Shown in pieces: positions 16,775-26,998 of a DNA stretch of 64,000 nt. The notes under the pieces were generated by a model. That model was not told the DNA's origin, searched no databases, and saw nothing but the letters and a program-made list of their open reading frames with translations. The stretch is taken from assembly GCF_001427285.1 (NCBI RefSeq), contig NZ_LMFV01000061.1, positions 285,050-349,049 on the forward strand, in the 5' to 3' direction. The stretch comes from Mesorhizobium sp. Root552 (GTDB taxonomy: Bacteria; Pseudomonadota; Alphaproteobacteria; Rhizobiales; Rhizobiaceae). Every line of letters starts with the position of its first letter. Within the stretch, counting starts at the first letter, position 1. Made by a program: the position numbers and the translations under genes.

Positions 16775-16799
16775 GTCGGGGTGCGGCAAACACCCCGGC
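16775..16799. terminator. stem-loop between convergent genes
   Basis: Stem GTCGGGGTG / CACCCCGGC (nine pairs including one G-U) with a seven-base loop CGGCAAA, in the 47-base gap between the L,D-transpeptidase stop and the HerA-like ATPase stop. There is no T-run, so it is a weak or Rho-assisted terminator at best. Confidence 0.45.
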
Positions 16800-16805
16800 T
16801 GCGAT

Positions 16806-18356
16806 CTACCGACCGCGCGACAGGCTTCCCAGGATGCCGCGGACAATCGCGCGACCGACAGACGACCCCACCGACCTGACTACGGACTTGATTGCAGCCT
16901 CGGCTACGGTCTGACGATTCGACGCTCTTGGCGCCGGCGCGCGGCGTCCCGTGCCGCGCTCTGTCGAAGTGCCGCTGTCGCTGCCGCCAAAGTCCGGCAG
17001 GGTCCAGCGTGAACCACCTGTTTGCGTAGACTGCTCTTGGGCCGCCTGCGCGTCCTTTGCCTTCTTTTGCAGAATCTCGAATGCCGATTCGCGATCAACC
17101 GTCTCATCGTACTGACCGGCGACCGGGCTTTCGGCGATAAGCTTGCGCCTCTCGTCCGGCGTGATCGGGCCGAGGCGCGAGGCCGGCGGGCGGATCAGCG
17201 TCCGCTGCACCATCGAGGGCACGCCCTTTGCCTCGAGCGTCGACACAAGTGCTTCGCCCGTACCCAGTTGGGTGATTGCCGTGGCGCAGTCGAAATCAGG
17301 ATTGGGCCGGAAAGTATCTGCGGCAGTCCTGACGGCCTTTTGTTCGCGCGGTGTGTAGGCGCGCAGAGCGTGCTGGACGCGATTGCCAAGCTGCGCCAGA
17401 ACGGTTTCCGGCACGTCCAGCGGATTTTGCGTGACAAAATAAACGCCGACGCCTTTCGAACGGATCAGGCGCACGACCTGCTCAACACGGTCGACCAGCG
17501 CTTTCGGCGCATCGTCGAACAGCAGGTGCGCCTCATCGAAGAAGAAGACCAGCTTGGGCTTGTCCGGGTCGCCCACCTCGGGCAACACCTCGAACAGCTC
17601 CGACATCAGCCAAAGCAGGAATGTCGCATAGAGCCTCGGATTCATCATCAGCTTGTCGGCGGCCAGCACGTTGATCGCGCCGCGACCGTCGCGAGTTGTG
17701 CGCATAAGGTCCGCAATGCGCAAAGCCGGCTCGCCAAAGAAGTGGTTGCCGCCCTGCTGTTCCAGCACCAGAAGCGAGCGTTGGATGGCTCCTACCGACG
17801 GCTTGGTCACATTGCCGTAACGTGCTCCGATCTCCTCGGCTCGCTCTGCAAGGTTGGCAAGCAATGCCTGCAAATCTTTCATGTCGAGCAGAAGCAGGCC
17901 TTCTTCGTCGGCGATGCGGAAGGCGATGTTCATCACACCTTCCTGTGCTTCGGTGAGGTTCATCAGGCGCGACAGTAGAAGCGGCCCCATTTCCGAAACG
18001 GTGGCGCGGATCGGATGGCCCTGCTCGCCGAACAAGTCCCAGAAGATCACCGGGAATTCCTGGAACTCATAAGGCTCCAACTTGATCTGCTCTGCCCGCT
18101 TGGCCAGAAAATCCTTGGCTTCGCCCATCATCGCGATGCCGGACAGGTCGCCTTTCACATCGGCGCAAAACACCGGCACGCCGGCATTGGAAAAGCCTTC
18201 CGCCATGATTTGCAGGCTCACCGTCTTGCCGGTACCGGTAGCACCGGTCACGAGCCCGTGGCGGTTGCCATATTGCAGCAGCAGGCTCTCCGCCTTCTGG
18301 TAGCTGTCATCCGGCTTGCGGCTGGCTCCCAGGAAGATGCTTTCGTTGTCGGCCAT
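16806..18356 (-). CDS. HerA-like helicase domain ATPase (DUF853)
   Basis: 516 aa from ATG 18356, with GGAG nine bases upstream; an earlier in-frame start at 18428 has no SD. Walker A is GATGTGKTVS (about residue 38) and Walker B is LVFFFDEAHLLF. The phrases VFCADVKGDLSGIA and GVGVYFVTQNPLDVPETVLA are characteristic of the DUF853/HerA-like FtsK-HerA superfamily ATPases. The C-terminal 90 residues are Ser/Thr/Gly/Arg-rich and probably disordered, ending in a short hydrophobic/basic segment. The biological role is not established; DNA translocation is assumed from the superfamily. It is a single-gene unit, divergent from the methylmalonyl-CoA mutase genes. Confidence 0.85.
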   Translation of the reverse strand: MADNESIFLGASRKPDDSYQKAESLLLQYGNRHGLVTGATGTGKTVSLQIMAEGFSNAGVPVFCADVKGDLSGIAMMGEAKDFLAKRAEQIKLEPYEFQEFPVIFWDLFGEQGHPIRATVSEMGPLLLSRLMNLTEAQEGVMNIAFRIADEEGLLLLDMKDLQALLANLAERAEEIGARYGNVTKPSVGAIQRSLLVLEQQGGNHFFGEPALRIADLMRTTRDGRGAINVLAADKLMMNPRLYATFLLWLMSELFEVLPEVGDPDKPKLVFFFDEAHLLFDDAPKALVDRVEQVVRLIRSKGVGVYFVTQNPLDVPETVLAQLGNRVQHALRAYTPREQKAVRTAADTFRPNPDFDCATAITQLGTGEALVSTLEAKGVPSMVQRTLIRPPASRLGPITPDERRKLIAESPVAGQYDETVDRESAFEILQKKAKDAQAAQEQSTQTGGSRWTLPDFGGSDSGTSTERGTGRRAPAPRASNRQTVAEAAIKSVVRSVGSSVGRAIVRGILGSLSRGR

Positions 18357-18563
18357 TATGCAAATCTCCGCAAACCCGATGTGTCCAACTTCGCGAACCG
18401 CACCATTTGTGCAGGTATAGTGAGCCATTAGCGAAAATCAAAGGCGCAACTTTGCTGGCGCCTCAGCCATCTGTTGCATTGCGGGATGGATACAGGAACC
18501 TTAGAGTGAGCCGATCCAGGCTGATGCGGCCGGCAATCAAGTACAGCGGAGGGCGCCGGAGCC

Positions 18564-19985
18564 TTGAGCGAGAAAACACAAAATCACGATGGGCAGGAGA
18601 AGCGTTGGCTAGCGCTCGCCGAAAAGGCGCTTACCGGAGCTTCGTTCGAGGAAACGCTGGTTTCCCACACCGATGACGGCCTGCGCATCGAACCGCTCTA
18701 CGCGCGCCGTCCGGATACCCAAGCCAGTGTTCGCGCCCGCCCCTCCCGGCCATGGACGATTTGCCAACGCGTGGACGATCCCGATGTCGAAAGAGCCAAG
18801 GCACAAATTGCCGAGGACATCGCCCAAGGCGCGACCGGATTGGCGCTGGTGTTCGAAGGCGCGCCGAACGCTTTCGGCTATGGTTTGCCGAGCAGCGTCG
18901 AAACCCTTGAGCGCTTGCTCGAAGGCGTTTCCCTCAATGACGTCCAGGTGCGCATCGACGTTCATCCGGCCAGCCGCGCAATGGCCGATTGGCTCGTTGC
19001 CCTCGTCTCGCGCACCAAGGTGGACCCTGCCAAGCTGAACCTGTCGTTTGGCGTCGATCCCGCCGCAACCTTTGCCGGAACCGGCCGGCTGCGCATGTCG
19101 CTCGAGGCGCTGAAAGCCTCGATGCCGCAATCGCTGGCGCATTTCTTCGCGATGGATGTGCCCGGCGTCCTGCTCGAAGCTGATGGCAGGGTGGTGCACA
19201 ATGCCGGAGCGACCGAAGCGCAAGAACTGGGTGTCATGCTGGCGTCCGCCGTCTCGCATCTGAAGCTCTTTGAAGAAGCCCGGCAAGCGCTTGTCTATGC
19301 CGCGCCGCATATCGGCTTCGCGCTTAGCGTGGACCAGAACCAGTTCGTCTCGATGGCCAAGATCAGGGCTTTGCGACGGCTGTGGGCGCGTATCCAGGAG
19401 GCCTGCGCAATTCCGGCGTCCCCCACCATCGTGCACGCAGAAACCTCCATGCGGATGATCAGCCGGCTGGATACCGAAACGAACATCCTGCGCAACACCA
19501 TCGCCTGCTTCGCAGCGGCTGCGGGAGGCGCCGACACGATCTCGGTCCTGCCGCACACCATCGCCCACGGTCTGCCGGAAGGTTTTGCCCGCCGCATCGC
19601 GCGAAACACCCAACTGGTCATGATGCGCGAAAGCCACATCGATCACGTCAATGATCCGGCAAGAGGGTCGGGCGGCGTCGAAGCACTGACCGAAAATCTT
19701 TGCGAGGCCGCATGGGCCGAATTCCAGCGCATTGAATCCGAGGGCGGCGTTCTCGCCAGCCTCAAGGCCGGCCACATACAGGCTCGCGTGAAGGCCGCTG
19801 CCGCCGAACGGGCAAAATCGTACAAATCCGGCGACCGCAAGATTGTCGGTACCACGCTTTATCCGGCCAAGACGGAACGGCCCGTGCAAATGCTCACCGC
19901 AGCGCAACGGCCCGGCCCCACCGACGGTGTCGTTTTTTGCGATCCGCTCGTTCCTGTTCGTATCGATCAAGAGATCGAGGCATAA
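18564..19985 (+). CDS. mutA: methylmalonyl-CoA mutase, small (non-catalytic) subunit
   Basis: 473 aa from TTG 18564. The TTG is supported by GGAGGG and CGGAG upstream and by the family-like N-terminus. The sequence is the beta/alpha-barrel of methylmalonyl-CoA mutase (ETSMRMISRLDTETNILRNT, then LPHTIAHGLPEGFARRIARN and HVNDPARGSGGVEALT). It lacks the C-terminal B12-binding domain with DxHxxG, as expected for the small subunit. It pairs with the large subunit five bases downstream to convert methylmalonyl-CoA to succinyl-CoA. Roles include propionate, odd-chain fatty acid and branched-chain amino acid degradation. It heads a two-gene operon; no cobalamin riboswitch was recognised upstream. Confidence 0.9.
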   Translation: MSEKTQNHDGQEKRWLALAEKALTGASFEETLVSHTDDGLRIEPLYARRPDTQASVRARPSRPWTICQRVDDPDVERAKAQIAEDIAQGATGLALVFEGAPNAFGYGLPSSVETLERLLEGVSLNDVQVRIDVHPASRAMADWLVALVSRTKVDPAKLNLSFGVDPAATFAGTGRLRMSLEALKASMPQSLAHFFAMDVPGVLLEADGRVVHNAGATEAQELGVMLASAVSHLKLFEEARQALVYAAPHIGFALSVDQNQFVSMAKIRALRRLWARIQEACAIPASPTIVHAETSMRMISRLDTETNILRNTIACFAAAAGGADTISVLPHTIAHGLPEGFARRIARNTQLVMMRESHIDHVNDPARGSGGVEALTENLCEAAWAEFQRIESEGGVLASLKAGHIQARVKAAAAERAKSYKSGDRKIVGTTLYPAKTERPVQMLTAAQRPGPTDGVVFCDPLVPVRIDQEIEA

Positions 19986-19990
19986 AAAGC

Positions 19991-22108
<2,118 letters not shown>

Positions 22109-22144
22109 CAGGATTGGATTCGGGTTGGTTTCGGCTGCCAGTCG

Positions 22145-22612
22145 TCACCCCAGCCCGACGATTTCCCATTCCTTGCCGTTGACGGTGGCGACATCGCCAA
22201 CCTTCTTGCCGAACAGCGCGCGCGCCATCGGCGACACATGCGAAATGGAGCCGCTCGCGGGATCGGCCTCATCCTCGCCTACGATGTTCCAGTTGACCGA
22301 GCCGCCATCCTCGCCTTCCAGCGAGACAGTCATGCCGAAACGAACGACATCGCTGTCCGGTTCGGGCTTCGACAATTCGGCGTTCTCACGCCGCGCGTTC
22401 CAGTAGCGCAGGTCTCGCGAGAGAAGCGCCATGCGCTCGCGGTCGGACTCGGTTTCGGCCTTGGCCAGTTCCTCACGCAAGCGAAGCAATTCAGCCTCGA
22501 TCGAAGCGAGGCCTTTTTCCGTCACCAGATTGCGATGCGGGCTTACCGGCCGCTCACCGATGCCCGCAATGGCATTCTCGCTGTCTTCTTCGCGTGTGAA
22601 AGCTCTGCTCAT
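22145..22612 (-). CDS. GreA/GreB family transcription elongation factor
   Basis: 155 aa from ATG 22612. An N-terminal coiled-coil (LVTEKGLASIEAELLRLREE, then RMALLSRDLRYWNARRENAE) is followed by the FKBP-like C-terminal domain. There VRFGMTVSLEGEDGG, ISHVSPMARALFGKKVGD and ATVNGKEWEIV match GreA/GreB. The pre-coil stretch SPHRNLVTEKGL resembles GreB-like paralogues (the RNAP-binding 'MTxxG' region is NLVTEKG). The acidic tip pair is not clear, so it may be a GreB paralogue or a Rnk-like factor rather than a canonical GreA. Gre factors stimulate RNA cleavage in stalled RNA polymerase. It converges on mutB. Confidence 0.85.
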   Translation of the reverse strand: MSRAFTREEDSENAIAGIGERPVSPHRNLVTEKGLASIEAELLRLREELAKAETESDRERMALLSRDLRYWNARRENAELSKPEPDSDVVRFGMTVSLEGEDGGSVNWNIVGEDEADPASGSISHVSPMARALFGKKVGDVATVNGKEWEIVGLG

Positions 22613-22692
22613 CAAACCAACTTAGGCATCGCACCACCGCTGCACAAGCCATGCAGGGCGAAGCCTGGCCTGCGTATGTTGCCGAAGTTGCG

Positions 22693-23322
22693 TCAGCTCA
22701 GATTGGTCTTGAGGAAGAACACCAGGATGGTGAGGATCTGCACGAGGAACGAGCCCACCATGACCATGTTGATCTTCCAGGCGTTGAGCTTGTCGATACG
22801 GGCCGAGATCAGGTTCACGCTCTCTTGCGTTTTCGTCAGCGCACGGCCCGCATCAGCGATCATGTTGCTCTCGATCGCCTGCAATTCGTCGACGGCGGCC
22901 TTGTCGCCATAGTCCGACTGCAGAAGTTCCTCATGGCGGCGCATGCGGTCTTGCCAACTGTCCGGGTAAAGGATGGCAACGATGCGCCGCATCGACCCTT
23001 GCGCGTTCAGGCGAAAGAGGCGGTCCATCGTGTATCTGAGATTGGGATCGCTGGCCTGGCCTGCCAGCAGCAGCAACAGCGAAGCGCGATCCAGTTCATA
23101 GCGCTGGACATCGCGCGAGAAGATATCGAGTTGCCGCGATGTCTCGACCTGCGCGTCGCGATCCTGCGTCAGTTGCGCAATCTCTCTGTCGAGCGAGCGC
23201 GACATAAGGAAGGAGCCGACTGCGGTCAATATCGCCGGCGACACGATAAGCAGCGCGATGAAGGTCTTGCGGTTCCAGACGAAGCGCCCGAACACACCGG
23301 CAAGCGAATTGACCGAAACCAT
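22693..23322 (-). CDS. hypothetical membrane protein with TM helix at each end
   Basis: 209 aa from ATG 23322 with GGAGG four bases upstream. One hydrophobic segment near the N-terminus (FIALLIVSPAILTAVGSFLM, about 21-40) and one at the C-terminus (INMVMVGSFLVQILTILVFF, about 184-203) flank a charged helical, probably coiled-coil region (LDREIAQLTQDRDAQVETSR; ALTKTQESVNLISARIDKL). The topology resembles sensory or scaffold proteins with a periplasmic helical bundle, but no HAMP, kinase or methyl-accepting domain is present. I do not recognise a family. It sits between a Gre factor and the asparaginase gene on the same strand as both, with 51 bases to the asparaginase stop. Confidence 0.7.
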   Translation of the reverse strand: MVSVNSLAGVFGRFVWNRKTFIALLIVSPAILTAVGSFLMSRSLDREIAQLTQDRDAQVETSRQLDIFSRDVQRYELDRASLLLLLAGQASDPNLRYTMDRLFRLNAQGSMRRIVAILYPDSWQDRMRRHEELLQSDYGDKAAVDELQAIESNMIADAGRALTKTQESVNLISARIDKLNAWKINMVMVGSFLVQILTILVFFLKTNLS

Positions 23323-23373
23323 TCCCCCTCCGATCTGCGAACCCCCGTCGATCAGATATCAGCGCATCTCCCC

Positions 23374-24381
23374 TCAGGAAGAAAGTGCTTCAGCCGGCCG
23401 CATCGTCCCCACTTTCGCGCCGATCCGGCTTTCGATATCCGGTCTTGCCAGTCTTTCGAGCGCAGCCGACAGGTCCGCATCCTTGCGCAGCAGCCTTGCC
23501 AACACCGAAGCAATCATGACTTCAGCCGCCCTGCCCGCGCCGTCGTCGCACTTCAACGCAATGCCGAACCCCAGTTCGGGCAAGGCCGCGCAATAAACGC
23601 CCTCGGCCCCCACCTTGACGAAGATACGCCTAGGCGCCGCCTGCATCAGCTTCAGATCCGCGCGCCCGGTTCCCGACACGAAAAACGGTTCGGCCATACA
23701 GGCCGAAAGCAGCCTTTGCGCCGCCTTGGCGCGAACCGGGCCGAGCCCCTTGCCCGACACCATTTTCGCAAAGCCGAGGGCAAAATTCCGCAACGGCACC
23801 GCATAGGTCGGAATGGAGCAACCGTCGGTGCCGCGATGGCCGGCATCGTGGGCAGCACCGGTGACGGCTTCCATCGCCTCGCGGATCATCTCCTGCATCG
23901 CATGGCCGGCCGTCACGTAACCGTGGTGGTCGATCCCGCCATGGCAGCAAGTGCAGACGAAGCCGGCATGCTTGCCCGAACAATTGTTGTGCAGGGCGTT
24001 CGGTATGCCTCCCGTCCGCGCCAGGGCCACCGTCGCCTCATGATCCATCGGCCAATGTGTACCGCACTCAAGAGCGCTCTCGTCGCAGCCGGCTTTTGCG
24101 AGCATCGTCCGCGCCAGTTCGGCATGTGCCGGTTCGCCGGAATGCGAGGCGCAGGCAAGCGCCAGTTCCTTGTCGCCGAAGCCGTAGGCATCCGCCGCGC
24201 CGCTTTCCACCAACGGCAGCGCCTGGATCGCCTTCACCGCCGAACGCGGGAACACCGGCCTGTGGGTATCGCCGATTTCCCAGACCGCCTTGCCATCGGC
24301 GTCGAAAACGGCAACCGCGCCGCGGTGCGCGCTTTCCACAACCGCGCCTCGCAGCACGTCAACCAAAACAGGATTCGTCAT
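23374..24381 (-). CDS. ansA: L-asparaginase II (Rhizobium etli type)
   Basis: 335 aa from ATG 24381, with AGGGA upstream. It belongs to the R. etli asparaginase (ReAV-like) family, unrelated to E. coli AnsA/AnsB. The catalytic SxxK motif is S47-A-V-K50 (FPRSAVKAIQ). ACASHSGEPAHAEL, NNCSGKHAGFVC and HRGTDGCSIPTYAVPL are the family blocks, with cysteines that bind zinc in the R. etli enzyme. It hydrolyses asparagine to aspartate and ammonia in the cytoplasm. The stop of the thiolase gene lies 20 bases upstream, so the two genes are probably cotranscribed, although no pathway link between them is obvious. Confidence 0.9.
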   Translation of the reverse strand: MTNPVLVDVLRGAVVESAHRGAVAVFDADGKAVWEIGDTHRPVFPRSAVKAIQALPLVESGAADAYGFGDKELALACASHSGEPAHAELARTMLAKAGCDESALECGTHWPMDHEATVALARTGGIPNALHNNCSGKHAGFVCTCCHGGIDHHGYVTAGHAMQEMIREAMEAVTGAAHDAGHRGTDGCSIPTYAVPLRNFALGFAKMVSGKGLGPVRAKAAQRLLSACMAEPFFVSGTGRADLKLMQAAPRRIFVKVGAEGVYCAALPELGFGIALKCDDGAGRAAEVMIASVLARLLRKDADLSAALERLARPDIESRIGAKVGTMRPAEALSS

Positions 24382-24401
24382 GTTGTCAGTCCCTCGCCGC
24401 C

Positions 24402-25568
24402 TTACCTGATCCGGTCGAGGATCGACACGTAGTTGGCAACCGCTGCGCCGCCCATGTTGAATATCCCGCCAAGCTTGGCGTTCGGCACCTGTATGCCGCC
24501 GGCCTCGCCAGTCAATTGCATGGCGCTCAGCACATGCATGGAAACGCCGGTTGCGCCGATCGGATGCCCTTTCGACTTCAACCCGCCTGAAGGGTTGACC
24601 GGCAGGCGTCCGTCCTTGGCCGTCTCGCCGCTCATCGCCACCTTGGCGCCCTCGCCGCGCTTGGCCAGTCCCATCGCCTCATATTCGATCAGTTCCGCAA
24701 TCGTGAAGCAGTCATGCGTCTCCACAAACGACAGGTCGTCGAGCGTCACACCCGCCGTCTTCAGCGCGCGGCCCCAAGCCTCCTCGCATCCTTCGAACAA
24801 CAGGATGTCGCGCTTCGACATCGGCAGGAAATCCTGCACGTGCTCATTAGCGCGGAAGGCAACCGCCCGGCGCATCTTCAGCGCTGTCGTCGAATCGGTC
24901 AGCACAAGAGCGGCAGCCCCGTCCGAAACAAGCGAGCAGTCGGTGCGCTTCAGCGGCCCAGCCACAAACGGGTTCTTTTCGCTTTCATGGCGGCAGAACT
25001 CGTAGCCGAAATCCTTGCGCAACTGCGCATAGGGATTGTCGACGCCGTTCTTGTGGTTCTTGGCGGCAATCATGGCCAAGGCATCCGACTGGTCGCCGTG
25101 GCGCTGGAAATACGCATGCGCGATCTTGCCGAACACGCCCGCGAAGCCAGCCGGCGTGTCGCCGTCTTCCGGCAAATAGGAAGCGCGCAGCAAGTTCTTT
25201 CCGATCTCGGGGCCGGGTGTCGTCGTCATCTGCTCGGCACCCACCACCAGCACGATGCGCGCAGCATTCGCATCGATGGCGCGGATGCCTTGCCGCACCG
25301 CCGCCGATCCGGTCGCGCAGGCATTCTCGACGCGTGTCGCCGGCTTGAAACGCAGCCGGTCATCGGCCTGCAAAACCAGGCTGGCGGTGAAATCCTGTGC
25401 GGAAAATCCTGCGTTGAAGTGGCCGAGCACGATTTCGTCCACGTCATCGGGGCCGATACCGGCGTGATCCAAAGCCTCAGCGGCAACCTTGGTGATGAGG
25501 CTTTCCAGCGTCTCGCCTTCCAGCTTGCCGAAACGCGAATGCGCCCAGCCAACGATACATGCAGTCAT
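24402..25568 (-). CDS. thiolase family protein (acetyl-CoA acetyltransferase, SCP2-like)
   Basis: 388 aa from ATG 25568, with strong SD AAGGAG. C84 in VENACATGSAA is the nucleophile. HDCFTIAELIEYEAMG carries a His/Cys site and GGLKSKGHPIGATGVS the C-terminal catalytic block. The spacing and VETHDCF place it with SCP2/SCP-x-type thiolases rather than biosynthetic AtoB. Such enzymes cleave 3-ketoacyl-CoA or act on branched acyl-CoA; they often work with an OB-fold (DUF35) partner, which is not adjacent here. Substrate unknown. It heads a likely operon with ansA. The 836-base upstream region is non-coding and rich in palindromes. Confidence 0.85.
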   Translation of the reverse strand: MTACIVGWAHSRFGKLEGETLESLITKVAAEALDHAGIGPDDVDEIVLGHFNAGFSAQDFTASLVLQADDRLRFKPATRVENACATGSAAVRQGIRAIDANAARIVLVVGAEQMTTTPGPEIGKNLLRASYLPEDGDTPAGFAGVFGKIAHAYFQRHGDQSDALAMIAAKNHKNGVDNPYAQLRKDFGYEFCRHESEKNPFVAGPLKRTDCSLVSDGAAALVLTDSTTALKMRRAVAFRANEHVQDFLPMSKRDILLFEGCEEAWGRALKTAGVTLDDLSFVETHDCFTIAELIEYEAMGLAKRGEGAKVAMSGETAKDGRLPVNPSGGLKSKGHPIGATGVSMHVLSAMQLTGEAGGIQVPNAKLGGIFNMGGAAVANYVSILDRIR

Positions 25569-26404
25569 GGGTAATCTCCTTTCCGCAGCGGTCAGGACCT
25601 GTCGGTCGGGTCAAAACCAGCTTGTGGTCATCTACTCCCATACACGCGGAAAAGGCGATGGAAATGTACATTTTTTCGCCGAGCACCGTGCCAGACGCAG
25701 GTCGAGGCCGTGTTTTCTCGTTGCCACGCTGCCTTTCGGCCCTGGCCATTGTCAAAGAACTGACCTCTGTTGAGAGGTCGGGAGGACGGGCGGCCGTTCG
25801 GTCGCTCGTTTAAGTAAGTAGTGCGGCCTTGCGGCCGCCCGTCCGGTGGTCTTGCCTCACCAGGGGAGCAGCACTCACGCTGAAAGGCCCGGTCGAGGCC
25901 CGGACTTGGGGGCTCATCACCCAGCCGCACACCGTCATGCGACCAACCCGGCACCGACGCCCTTCCCTGATACCCGGTGCGCACCAGGTCTCCCGCAAGG
26001 GCGATGGGACGGATTATGGGGGAGGTGGCAGAGGGCGGGGATAAGTGGGGTGCGTGTTTTTGTGGGAAGTGAGCGGGAATAAGGGGTTGGGCGGAGGACG
26101 GCCCGCGTTTGGTCCACGTTCGACAACTTGGCGCTGCCCCTCACCCGCCTGCCGGCATCCCACCGGCCGGGTGCCCGCTGCTTTGCTGCTTTCGCAGCGA
26201 CCCGGCGTTCGCTGGCCTTTCATCGTGCCACCGGCACGATGAATTCGCTTCGCGAACCGGCTGCTCACCCCCTCATCCGACCCCGCTTCGCTCGGCCACT
26301 GCGCGGCGATGAGGCTAACCCTGCTTCTGCGCCTGCAATCCGGCATCGAATTTTTGTTGATTGATGAGTCAATTAAAAATAAGCTGATCGCGGGAGCGAA
26401 ACAA
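25569..26404. repeat. palindrome-rich non-coding mosaic between thiolase and betI
   Basis: No gene is supportable here; open frames are short and lack SDs. The region holds several perfect inverted repeats. GACCTCT-GTTG-AGAGGTC is at 25762-25779. GGACGGGCGGCCG (25784-25796) pairs with CGGCCGCCCGTCC (25832-25844). GGTGCGCACC, self-complementary, is at 25976-25985. GCCGGGT/ACCCGGC flank 26166-26206, with GCTGC-TTTC-GCAGC inside. TCATCGTGCC-ACC-GGCACGATGA is at 26220-26242 and TTCGC-TTC-GCGAA at 26244-26256. The stretch 26010-26100 is strongly G-rich on the plus strand. The text near 26268 (CCCCTCATCCGACCCCGC) recalls palindromic intergenic repeats common in Mesorhizobium genomes (memory, unverified). 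Confidence 0.6.
26360..26373. promoter_or_regulatory. candidate BetI operator
   Basis: ATTGATGAGTCAAT, a perfect ATTGA-(4)-TCAAT palindrome 31 bases before the betI start and followed by AT-rich AATTAAAAAT. The E. coli BetI site, as I recall it, contains ATTGAACGTCCAAT, which has the same length and half-sites. Autorepression of the bet operon, relieved by choline, would be expected. No other such palindrome was noticed in the non-coding region upstream. Confidence 0.5.
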
Positions 26405-26998
26405 ATGCCGAAAATCGGAATGGAACCTCTGCGCCGCAGGGCGTTGATCGATGCAACGATCTCGGCGATCGGCGAGCGCGGTTCGCTCAATGTCACCGTG
26501 TCGGAAATCGCCGGACGCGCCGGCGTCTCTTCAGCACTCGCCCACCACTATTTCGGGCCAAAGGAAGAGCTTCTGCAGGCCACGATGCGACAATTGCTTG
26601 CGGATTTGGGCCATGACAGCGTTGCCGCGCTGCGCAAGGCGACGACGCCGCGTGAGCGCATTTCCGCGATCATCGCCGTGAACTTCAATGCCGGGCAGTT
26701 CCGCGAGGAAACGGTTCATGCGTGGCTCGCCTTCTATGTCGAGGCGCAGAACTCATTGCCGCTGCGGCGGCTGCTCGGGGTTTATGCCCGTCGCCTGCAT
26801 TCCAACCTGATGAGCGGACTGGTGCCGATCATGCCTCGCCAGGAGGCCGGGCAGATGGCCGAAGCCATCGCCGCGATGATCGACGGCCTCTATATCCGCA
26901 GGGCGTTGCGCGACGGATTGCCCAATCCGGCCAGCGCCAGCGGCCTGGTGGAAGACTATGTCGATGCCAAGCTGGCGCAGCGCGCGAGTGCCCGATGA
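26405..26998 (+). CDS. betI: BetI, choline-responsive TetR family repressor
   Basis: 197 aa from ATG 26405 with GGGAG upstream. The segment PKIGMEPLRRRALIDATI followed by the HTH (VSEIAGRAGVSSALAHHYFG) is the BetI signature. The conserved ligand-domain stretch is FREETVHAWLAFYVEAQNSL, and YARRLHSNLMSGLVPIM completes the match. BetI represses the bet genes until choline is present. The gene opens a five-gene cluster; its TGA overlaps the betC ATG (ATGA), indicating coupled translation. A candidate operator lies just upstream. Confidence 0.93.
   Translation: MPKIGMEPLRRRALIDATISAIGERGSLNVTVSEIAGRAGVSSALAHHYFGPKEELLQATMRQLLADLGHDSVAALRKATTPRERISAIIAVNFNAGQFREETVHAWLAFYVEAQNSLPLRRLLGVYARRLHSNLMSGLVPIMPRQEAGQMAEAIAAMIDGLYIRRALRDGLPNPASASGLVEDYVDAKLAQRASAR

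Noticed and set aside
18357..18563. Cobalamin riboswitch upstream of the methylmalonyl-CoA mutase genes
   Set aside because: No B12-box or characteristic conserved core was seen in the 207-base gap.
18609..19970. 453-codon minus-strand frame opposite the small mutase subunit
   Set aside because: Mirror of mutA in the opposite direction; mutA has matching family sequence throughout.
22651..24432. 593-codon open frame on the plus strand across asparaginase and neighbours
   Set aside because: Antisense to well-supported genes on the minus strand, Arg/His-rich with no family motif; a by-product of high GC content.
26018..26050. G-quadruplex-forming sequence on the plus strand
   Set aside because: Runs of G3-G5 are separated by loops of about 10, 1 and 6 bases; the first loop is too long for a confident call, though the strand bias is real.
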